A stretch of 5,541 bases of DNA from Sedimentisphaerales bacterium (GTDB taxonomy: Bacteria > Planctomycetota > Phycisphaerae > Sedimentisphaerales > Anaerobacaceae): NCBI GenBank assembly GCA_016933985.1, contig JAFGTU010000563.1, positions 1 to 5,541 on the forward strand, given 5' to 3'. Both the position numbers and the translations under genes were made by a program. Under the pieces are notes generated by a model that did not search any database, was not told where the DNA came from, and worked only from the letters and a program-made list of their open reading frames with translations. Positions 1 to 4,876 of the stretch are shown here, piece by piece. Numbering within the stretch: the first letter of the stretch is position 1; each line of letters starts with the position of its first letter.

Positions 1-423
1 CGGACTGACTGTCCCCAGAATGGTCGAGGGTATCATAAAAACGAGAAATACGTGCGAGAAGACCCGCGCGGGCCACGATAGCTCCCAAAGCCACATCAAA
101 CCGCCGACGAGGTTGTTCAGAATCACGGTCGATACGCAGGCGGCCGATGCAATCGCAAAGAGCACAGCCAACGCCTTTCCGGCGGCATATCGGTCTGCCA
201 CCCGCCCGCCCAGGCTGTTGCCCAGTGAAATCCCCGCCAGCACGACGCCTATGACAGCCGTCCATGTATATAGCGAAGAACCGAGGTTCCTGGCGATCAG
301 CCGGGCAGCCGCCAGCTCCAGGATCATTATGCACGAGCTCGATATGAAGATCGTCGCAGCCGGCACGATTAAAGAGGCCCCAGCGGGGTTTTTAGCCTTG
401 ATTTGCCCTTTTTCCATAGGCAT
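1..423 (-). CDS. Membrane protein, fused MFS/spermidine synthase-like family (5' part only)
   Basis: This is the N-terminal ~140 residues of a polytopic inner-membrane protein; the gene continues past the left edge. Translation of the minus strand from the ATG at 417 gives an open frame to base 1. Hydrophobic segments lie at about residues 14-41, 49-71, 82-104 and 118-138. The segment FISSSCIMILELAAARLIAR (24-43) followed by LGSSLYTWTAVIGVVLAGIS (45-64) and GNSLGGRVADRY (66-77) is the pattern I recognise from fused MFS/spermidine-synthase proteins. LGGRVADRY resembles MFS motif A. In full-length members a C-terminal SpeE-like aminopropyltransferase domain follows; it lies outside the window and cannot be checked. 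Two in-frame ATGs are possible, at 423 and 417; neither has a clear Shine-Dalgarno sequence. The gene is divergent from the beta-helix genes. The family call is fairly secure; the substrate is unknown. Confidence 0.82.
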   Translation of the reverse strand, partial: MPMEKGQIKAKNPAGASLIVPAATIFISSSCIMILELAAARLIARNLGSSLYTWTAVIGVVLAGISLGNSLGGRVADRYAAGKALAVLFAIASAACVSTVILNNLVGGLMWLWELSWPARVFSHVFLVFMIPSTILGTVSP

Positions 424-434
424 AGAGTCTATGC
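420..434. repeat. 15-bp perfect palindrome over the start codon of the leftward gene
   Basis: The sequence GCATAGAGTCTATGC consists of two 7-base arms around a central G (427). It covers the ATG at 423-421 of the minus-strand gene and the bases just upstream. It could be an operator-like site or a small mRNA hairpin masking the start. The perfect symmetry is seen directly; any function is inference. Confidence 0.5.
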
Positions 435-464
435 ATATACGGTAATCTGTCAATAGTGATTTTA
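425..464 (-). promoter_or_regulatory. Possible promoter elements for the leftward membrane-protein gene
   Basis: Two weak options are visible on the minus strand. A TAAAAT hexamer at 464-459 could be a -10 with a leader of about 30 bases, but its -35 region is poor. A perfect TTGACA lies at 453-448, but the only nearby -10 candidate is TAGACT at 431-426 (16-bp spacer), which would start transcription almost at the start codon. Neither is convincing alone. Confidence 0.25.
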
Positions 465-514
465 GAGGCCATCATTGCGAGGAAAACGATTCGCTCGATT
501 TGAGGAAAAAGTGC

Positions 515-543
515 TGGACAAGGCCCGACCGACTTGGTAGAAT
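515..543 (+). promoter_or_regulatory. Sigma-70-type extended -10 promoter for the beta-helix operon
   Basis: TGGACA (515-520, five of six consensus bases) is followed by a 17-bp spacer and TAGAAT (538-543, five of six). A TGG triplet at 535-537 supplies the TGn extension of an extended -10. Transcription would start near 550, giving a leader of about 40 bases that contains the ribosome binding site of the gene starting at 590. No operator is evident. Confidence 0.6.
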
Positions 544-578
544 AACCGTAGGCTCGTGATTATGGGAACATTCAATGG

Positions 579-584
579 AAGGAG
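579..584 (+). promoter_or_regulatory. Ribosome binding site deciding the start at 590
   Basis: AAGGAG lies 5 bases before the ATG at 590. An upstream in-frame ATG at 575 has no comparable site and overlaps the region of this motif, and the 590 start yields a cleaner signal peptide beginning MKARTTLN. The 590 start is therefore preferred. Confidence 0.8.
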
Positions 585-589
585 ATACT

Positions 590-2230
590 ATGAAGGCGAG
601 AACAACTCTGAACGTAATTCTGATGGTTTTCGTCTCTGTTTTTGCAATCGCCGGCACCACCAACGCAAAGACTATTTATGTGGATGCGAACGCTCCAGGT
701 ATAAACGACGGCTCGTCTTGGGCGGATGCGTACAACTACCTTCAAGACGCTCTATCCGATGCCAACACGTCGGCGAAGCCCGTCGAAATCCGCGTTGCTC
801 AGGGTATTTACAAGCCGGATGAGGACGCATTAAATCCGGACGGCACGGGCGATAGAGAAGCAACATTCCAGCTCATCAACGGCGTGATCCTCAAAGGCGG
901 CTACGCCGGCTTAGGCCAGCCGGATCCCAATGCGCGGGATATTGCGCTATACGAAACCGTCCTCAGCGGCGACCTGCTGGGCAACGACGCAGATGTCAAC
1001 GAGCCCTGTGACCTGCTTCGCGAGGCCACGCGGGCCGAGAACAGCTACCACGTCATAACAGGCAGCGGAACGGATGCCAACGCCGTGCTTGATGGTTTTA
1101 CTATTAGCGGGGGACATGCCAACAGCGATGCTCCCCATAACCAAGGTGGGGGAATGAATAATGATCATGGCAGTCCGACCGTGACTGACTGCATATTTAC
1201 TCAGAATGCAGCCTTGGACGGCGGGGGAGTTGGCAACTACTATGGTAATCCAACGCTGAACAACTGCACGTTTAGTGAAAACTCGTCGTTTTGGGGGACT
1301 GGAAGGGGGAATGGCGGTGGGATGTCCAACTTTTACGGGACCCCAGTGTTGACCGGCTGTGTATTCATTGGCAACTCCTCCGACCGCGGAGGGGGCATAT
1401 ACAACAACGCCAACTCATCGGTCTGCGATGGAAATACCCCGACTTTGGTGAACTGTACGTTTCGGGCCAACTATGCCTACTGGGACGGGGGTGGGATGTC
1501 CAACAACTATGATAGCCCAATTGTTGTCAATTGCACTTTCATCGGCAACTCGGCGGGGTGCTTCGGATACGGCACTGGGGGCGGAGCTATCTCTGGCAAT
1601 CAGACTATTGCAACGCTGATCAACTGCACTTTTAGGGGAAACTCGGCTGATTCCTACGGTGGGGCTATCATATTTGGCGAGATTCCCTACGCCACCAGCA
1701 GAATGATCAACTGCATTTTCTGGGGCAATGATGCCGACGAGGGGCCGCAGATCGCACTGTATTGGGCCAGTCTGTCGGTAAGTTATTGCGACATACAAGG
1801 GGGTCAGGCAAATATTGCCCTCCTAACCTGTTGTGACGAACTGGCCTGGGGCGCCGGCAATATCGATTCTGATCCCTGTTTTGCCGAGATGGGCCATTGG
1901 GACAATGATGTATGGGTCGATGGCGATTATCATCTCAAGTCTCAGGCCGGGCGGTGGGATGCAGACGAGGGACGATGGACGATAGACGAAGTGACGAGTC
2001 CCTGCATCGACGCAGGCGACCCGATGAGTCCTATCGGTCCCGAACCCTTCCCCAACGGCGGGATTATCAACATGGGGGCGTATGGCGGGACGGCCGAGGC
2101 GAGCAAGTCATACTTCGGCAAACCACCCTGCGAGATAATCGTCGCGGGCGATATTAACGGAGATTGCGAGGTGAATTTCAGTGATCTGTGCATAATGGCC
2201 TTGCACTGGTGCGAAGACCACAATTTATGA
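590..2230 (+). CDS. Secreted right-handed beta-helix protein with Pmp-like repeats, choice-of-anchor-Q-like module and dockerin-like tail (546 aa)
   Basis: This is a predicted exported protein with no catalytic motif I can recognise. Residues 1-26 form a classical signal peptide (MKAR, a hydrophobic core, then TTNA before KTIYVDA). Residues 27 to ~190 are the N-terminal cap typical of planctomycete beta-helix proteins (IYVDA..NDGSSWADAY, VAQGIYKPD, LKGGYAGLG, YETVLSGD, VLDGFTISGG). Seven coils follow, marked by [N/D/G]CxFxxN at residues 200, 225, 256, 288, 314, 345 and 374, mostly followed by GGG or GGA turns. FxxN plus GGAI are the chlamydial Pmp tetrapeptides. Next come DPCFAEMGHW and GDYHLKSQAGRWD, then SPCIDAGDP (470 on) and NMGAYGGT (494-501), matching the choice-of-anchor-Q style. 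A single dockerin-like loop ends the protein (519-546; D521, N523, D525, N529, D532). The stop overlaps the next start. A surface adhesin or carbohydrate-associated role is plausible but inferred. Confidence 0.9.
   Translation: MKARTTLNVILMVFVSVFAIAGTTNAKTIYVDANAPGINDGSSWADAYNYLQDALSDANTSAKPVEIRVAQGIYKPDEDALNPDGTGDREATFQLINGVILKGGYAGLGQPDPNARDIALYETVLSGDLLGNDADVNEPCDLLREATRAENSYHVITGSGTDANAVLDGFTISGGHANSDAPHNQGGGMNNDHGSPTVTDCIFTQNAALDGGGVGNYYGNPTLNNCTFSENSSFWGTGRGNGGGMSNFYGTPVLTGCVFIGNSSDRGGGIYNNANSSVCDGNTPTLVNCTFRANYAYWDGGGMSNNYDSPIVVNCTFIGNSAGCFGYGTGGGAISGNQTIATLINCTFRGNSADSYGGAIIFGEIPYATSRMINCIFWGNDADEGPQIALYWASLSVSYCDIQGGQANIALLTCCDELAWGAGNIDSDPCFAEMGHWDNDVWVDGDYHLKSQAGRWDADEGRWTIDEVTSPCIDAGDPMSPIGPEPFPNGGIINMGAYGGTAEASKSYFGKPPCEIIVAGDINGDCEVNFSDLCIMALHWCEDHNL
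1187..1729 (+). repeat. Seven degenerate NCxFxxN coding repeats (beta-helix coils)
   Basis: Motif starts lie at 1187, 1262, 1355, 1451, 1529, 1622 and 1709, spaced 25-32 codons apart. Each encodes a small-residue/Cys/x/Phe/x/x/Asn core, and most are followed by a glycine-rich turn. The spacing fits about one parallel beta-helix coil per repeat. The DNA is clearly diverged between units, so these are protein-level repeats rather than a young tandem array. Confidence 0.85.
1919..1974 (+). repeat. Near-identical direct repeat, copy 1 (partner 3868-3923)
   Basis: This 56-bp stretch encodes DGDYHLKSQAGRWDADEG and differs from the copy at 3868-3923 at five positions by hand alignment. It belongs to the C-terminal linker before the anchor module in both paralogs and marks tandem duplication or gene conversion. 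It could support recombination that deletes the intervening ~1.95 kb and fuses the two genes in frame. Confidence 0.8.
2081..2122 (+). repeat. Near-identical direct repeat, copy 1 (partner 4051-4092)
   Basis: This 42-bp stretch encodes YGGTAEASKSYFGK and differs from 4051-4092 at three positions by hand alignment. It joins the anchor-Q-like module to the dockerin-like tail in both paralogs. It is far better conserved than the coil-repeat regions. Confidence 0.8.
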
Positions 2231-4200
2231 AACTTTTGGAGACGAACCAGAAGATGCAAACGAAGAAGTGGGGAATTAAAGTACCGATATTATGGTTGTG
2301 CCTGAGCGTTGGATCCACCTGTCCGGCAAAAGTCATCTATGTCGATGCCGATGCCGCGGGGGCGAATGACGGCTCAAGTTGGGCCGATGCGTACTTCTAC
2401 CTCCAGGATGCGTTGATGTTCGCCATCGCCGGTGATGAGGTTCACGTGGCTCAGGGAACGTACAAGCCGGATGACTTTGTCCTTAGCGACCGGCCGAGCA
2501 GAGGCCGCGAAGAAACCTTCCAGCTCATTAACGGCGTAACCCTAAAGGGCGGCTACGCCGGGCTCGGCCAAGCTGATCCCGATGCGCGGGATGTCAGTGA
2601 GTACGAGACAATTCTGAGCGGCGACCTCAATGGCGATGACGATGACTACCGCAACGGGGAGAATAGCTACCATGTTGGCATCGCCAGCCAGACCGATCCG
2701 AGCGCCGTTCTCGACGGCTTCACAATCATGGGCGGCAACGCCAACATTGACGGATTGGATGACAAACAGTATGGTGGCGGCATATACAATGAATCCGGCA
2801 GCCCTACACTGATAGACTGCACATTCACTTCCAACTCAGCAAGCCTCTATGACGAGCCCACATTGTGCGGTGGGGGGATGGCCAATTTCAACGGTAGCCC
2901 CACATTGACTAATTGCACATTCAGCGATAACCGGGCCGGCACCGGAGGCGGGATGTACAACTACTTCAGCAGCGTAACGCTCGTGAACTGCACGTTCACT
3001 CGTAACGGGCGGGCTGGCATGGTACACTACTACAGTGACGTTACTGCACTCGACTGTATTTTCAGTGACAATGAGGGATGTGGGAGCGAGGGCAGCGATA
3101 GCAGCACATATACGTTCACCAATTGCATTTTCATAGGCAACAGTGAGACAGGGATGGGGGTCGGATCTGAGTCAACAGCTATGCTGACAAATTGTGGCTT
3201 TGTTAGGAATTCGGCATACGGGGCCGGCGGTATGTCGAACGGGGGCACAGCCACGCTAATAAATTGCGTCTTTCGTGAAAATTGGGCAGACCGTGAGGGT
3301 GGAGGCCTCTACAATGGAGGCAACGCGAGTTTGTTTGGGTGTCTCTTTATTCAAAATCAGGCCACCGGATCGGCCTATTGGAGCCGGGGCGGTGCGATAT
3401 ACTGCGGCGCGGGCAGCATAACACTCATCGATTGCATATTCACAGGAAACGAAGCTCACGATTATGGTGGCGCGATTGACACCTACGAGAGCACGTTGAC
3501 AATGGACAATTGCACGTTCGCGGGAAATTCGGCTAATCGTAGCGGCGGCGGCCTAAGCACTGAGTGGAGTACAGCAGAGATGGATAATTGCACGTTCGTT
3601 GGGAATTCTGCACCTGACGGGAAAGCTTTGGCTTGCGATTCCTTCTCGCAGAAGTATCCAAGCAGCCTTGAACTGACGAACTGTATCCTGTGGGATGGCC
3701 AGAGTGAAATCTGGAACAACGATGGCTCAACAGTCACAGTCACCTACAGCGATGTGCAAGAGGATTGGCCGGGTGAAGGCAACATCGAAGCCGATCCGTG
3801 CTTTGCGGAGGTCGGTCATTGGGACGCCAACGAGACACCCGACGATGCGAGCGATGATTTCTGGGTTGATGGCGATTATCATTTGAAGTCTCAGGCCGGG
3901 CGATGGGATGCGAACGAGGGACGCCCCACGGGCCCCTTGCGGGGATGGGTGACGGACGATGTGACGAGTCCTTGTATTGACGCAGGTGATCCGGCCAGTC
4001 CTATCGGAGATGAGCCGTTCCCCAACGGGGGGCGAATCAATATGGGCGCTTATGGCGGCACGGCAGAGGCGAGCAAATCATACTTCGGCAAAGAGCCCTG
4101 CCAGACAATCGTCGCAGGCGACGTAAACGGCGACTGCGCAGTTGATTTCAAGGACTTTATGCTGATGGCCCGACATTGGTTGGAAGAGCACGATAGATGA
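2227..4200 (+). CDS. Second, longer secreted beta-helix protein, paralog of the upstream gene (657 aa)
   Basis: This protein has the same architecture as the upstream paralog but more coils. The ATG at 2227 overlaps the upstream stop as ATGA, arguing for translational coupling. A second ATG at 2254 has GGAG 12 bases upstream and would give a shorter n-region; the choice is open. The signal peptide ends near SVGSTCPA before KVIYVDA. The N-terminal cap runs to ~190 and contains an extra acidic D-x-N-x-D cluster (DLNGDDDD, 133-140). Twelve coils follow, starting at residues 197, 229, 254, 276, 299, 322, 346, 371, 402, 428, 454 and 485; eleven carry FxxN and the last is degenerate (NCILWDG). Then come DPCFAEVGHW, GDYHLKSQAGRWD, SPCIDAGDP (581 on), NMGAYGGT (605-612) and a single dockerin-like loop (630-657; D632, N634, D636, D640, D643). 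No active site is recognisable, so a structural, adhesive or ligand-binding role is likelier than enzymatic activity, by inference. Confidence 0.9.
   Translation: MKLLETNQKMQTKKWGIKVPILWLCLSVGSTCPAKVIYVDADAAGANDGSSWADAYFYLQDALMFAIAGDEVHVAQGTYKPDDFVLSDRPSRGREETFQLINGVTLKGGYAGLGQADPDARDVSEYETILSGDLNGDDDDYRNGENSYHVGIASQTDPSAVLDGFTIMGGNANIDGLDDKQYGGGIYNESGSPTLIDCTFTSNSASLYDEPTLCGGGMANFNGSPTLTNCTFSDNRAGTGGGMYNYFSSVTLVNCTFTRNGRAGMVHYYSDVTALDCIFSDNEGCGSEGSDSSTYTFTNCIFIGNSETGMGVGSESTAMLTNCGFVRNSAYGAGGMSNGGTATLINCVFRENWADREGGGLYNGGNASLFGCLFIQNQATGSAYWSRGGAIYCGAGSITLIDCIFTGNEAHDYGGAIDTYESTLTMDNCTFAGNSANRSGGGLSTEWSTAEMDNCTFVGNSAPDGKALACDSFSQKYPSSLELTNCILWDGQSEIWNNDGSTVTVTYSDVQEDWPGEGNIEADPCFAEVGHWDANETPDDASDDFWVDGDYHLKSQAGRWDANEGRPTGPLRGWVTDDVTSPCIDAGDPASPIGDEPFPNGGRINMGAYGGTAEASKSYFGKEPCQTIVAGDVNGDCAVDFKDFMLMARHWLEEHDR
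2815..3699 (+). repeat. Twelve degenerate NCxFxxN coding repeats (beta-helix coils)
   Basis: Motif starts lie at 2815, 2911, 2986, 3052, 3121, 3190, 3262, 3337, 3430, 3508, 3586 and 3679, spaced 22-32 codons. Five successive spacings in the middle (residues 254 to 371) are only 22-25 codons, shorter and more regular than in the upstream paralog, suggesting a compact block of added coils. Confidence 0.85.
3868..3923 (+). repeat. Near-identical direct repeat, copy 2 (partner 1919-1974)
   Basis: This is the second copy of the 56-bp DGDYHLKSQAGRWD-coding stretch. Three of its five differences lie in two codons (CTC to TTG, silent; GAC to AAC, Asp to Asn). Confidence 0.8.
4051..4092 (+). repeat. 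Near-identical direct repeat, copy 2 (partner 2081-2122)
   Basis: This is the second copy of the 42-bp YGGTAEASKSYFGK-coding stretch. All three differences from copy 1 are at third codon positions and are silent, so protein-level selection or recent conversion is keeping this segment the same. Confidence 0.8.
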
Positions 4201-4224
4201 TTGATAATTGATAATTGATTATTG
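4201..4224 (+). repeat. Heptamer tandem repeat (TTGATAA)x2, TTGATTA, TTG
   Basis: Directly after the TGA stop at 4198-4200 there are two exact TTGATAA heptamers (4201-4207, 4208-4214), a one-base variant TTGATTA (4215-4221) and the start of another unit. The block is AT-rich in a GC-richer setting. Short heptamer arrays in intergenic DNA are known from some bacteria; whether this one belongs to a genome-wide family cannot be told here. Confidence 0.7.
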
Positions 4225-4243
4225 GGGGGCGTTGATATGCAAT

Positions 4244-4264
4244 GCACACCCGGAGGGAATGTGC
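4244..4264. other. Small imperfect hairpin downstream of the beta-helix genes
   Basis: GCACA (4244-4248) pairs with TGTGC (4260-4264), and CCC (4249-4251) with GGG (4255-4257), leaving a GGA loop and a two-base AA bulge. No T-run follows at once (the next bases are TTCAGGCAGTTTT), so it is at best a weak terminator candidate for the operon. No better terminator was seen between 4201 and 4280. Confidence 0.3.
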
Positions 4265-4279
4265 TTCAGGCAGTTTTGA

Positions 4280-4307
4280 TTGACTTTTTGGCGGATTCTG
4301 CTATGAT
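4280..4307 (+). promoter_or_regulatory. Strong sigma-70-type extended -10 promoter for the signalling genes
   Basis: TTGACT (4280-4285, five of six consensus bases) and TATGAT (4302-4307, five of six) are separated by 16 bp, with TGC (4299-4301) providing the TGn extended -10. Transcription would start near 4314, leaving a leader of ~70 bases before the ATG at 4384. The leader holds a small GCCG-TGA-CGGC hairpin (4338-4348) and matches no riboswitch I recognise. Confidence 0.65.
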
Positions 4308-4383
4308 ATAAGAGGATGATTGCCGGGGCGTTTGTAAGCCGTGACGGCGATTCCATTCTAAGGATGGGCCTATAAATACAGGG

Positions 4384-4872
4384 ATGGCAGAGTTGGCTTC
4401 GGGTTTGAAGGTGATAGTCGTCGGAAGCTCGGCGGATGGCTTTGTCCGGGATGTGTTGAATCTCTCGAATGGCTGTGGCGTCGATACTATTTTTTGCGAG
4501 GATGTTTATTCGTGCGTGTCCAAGCTGGGCCGGTCTGCGGGCGGTCTCGTCGTCGGCCGGCTCGATGAGCTTTCCAGAGAAGATGGCCGGCTTTTCGACG
4601 TGGCGCGCATGTATGGATACAAATGCTGCTGCTTTGTCGATAGGAATATCGCAGGCAGGCAGAAGGAGCTGCTCAAGGCGATGGAGCGAGGCGCGCTGCT
4701 TGCCGCCGAAGTCGAACAGATTGGTGAAATGCTGATGAAACTGTCGGACAAGAACAACACTCCCGAATCAACGGCCCGGACTGATGGGCCTGCGACCGGT
4801 GCGACATCGAGCTTCTTCAAGGATGAATTTCTTATCACAAAGGCTGAAATGAATGCCTTGCTTGGAGCTTAG
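4384..4872 (+). CDS. Unrecognised 162-aa protein: degenerate receiver-like domain with FliM-like C-terminal tail
   Basis: I do not recognise the family. The first ~120 residues alternate predicted strands and helices like a response-regulator receiver: strand KVIVVGS (9-15), helix 18-28, strand VDTIFCED (33-40), helix 41-50, strand GGLVVGRLDE (53-62), helix 67-78, strand KCCCFVDR (80-87), helix 90-120. The strand-3 position where a receiver carries its phosphorylated Asp appears to be Gly58, so phosphotransfer is unlikely. A low-complexity polar linker (121-143) leads to the tail FLITKAEMNALLGA (149-162), which resembles the FliM N-terminal ILSQAEIDALL peptide that binds CheY in enteric bacteria. 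Three consecutive cysteines (81-83) are unusual. An in-frame TGA at 4342 and the lack of other starts favour ATG 4384, though there is no Shine-Dalgarno at normal spacing (AAGGA is ~19 bases upstream). The gene ends 4 bases before a diguanylate cyclase gene, suggesting a partner or regulator role. Confidence 0.75.
   Translation: MAELASGLKVIVVGSSADGFVRDVLNLSNGCGVDTIFCEDVYSCVSKLGRSAGGLVVGRLDELSREDGRLFDVARMYGYKCCCFVDRNIAGRQKELLKAMERGALLAAEVEQIGEMLMKLSDKNNTPESTARTDGPATGATSSFFKDEFLITKAEMNALLGA
4864..4867 (+). promoter_or_regulatory. Ribosome binding site for the diguanylate cyclase gene
   Basis: GGAG lies inside the last codons of the preceding gene, 9 bases before the ATG at 4877. This supports that start and suggests coupled translation of the two genes. 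Confidence 0.6.
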
Positions 4873-4876
4873 GTAA

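Noticed and set aside
20..445. Open plus-strand frame of 141 codons at the left end
   Set aside because: Its translation has no domain character, while the opposite strand encodes an evident multi-spanning membrane protein with recognisable family motifs over the same bases.
1942..2259. Minus-strand open frames under the beta-helix genes (also 947-1168, 1415-1798, 3030-3254, 3483-3743)
   Set aside because: They are antisense to clearly coding, motif-rich plus-strand genes and lack ribosome binding sites or recognisable sequence; they are shadows.
2305..2335. Lipoprotein signal at the Cys in SVGSTCPA of the second beta-helix protein
   Set aside because: The residues before the Cys (G-S-T) do not fit a lipobox, and cleavage after CPA by the ordinary signal peptidase fits better and lines up with the paralog.
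590..4200. Polysaccharide lyase or pectinase activity for the beta-helix proteins
   Set aside because: The fold class includes pectate lyases, but no catalytic or substrate-binding motif of a lyase or hydrolase family is recognisable, and the FxxN/GGG repeat type is of the non-enzymatic Pmp-like kind.
4314..4383. Possible cyclic-di-GMP riboswitch in the leader of the signalling genes
   Set aside because: The leader lacks the conserved GEMM-type cores I know. Only a 4-bp GCCG/CGGC hairpin is visible, so nothing supports a riboswitch.
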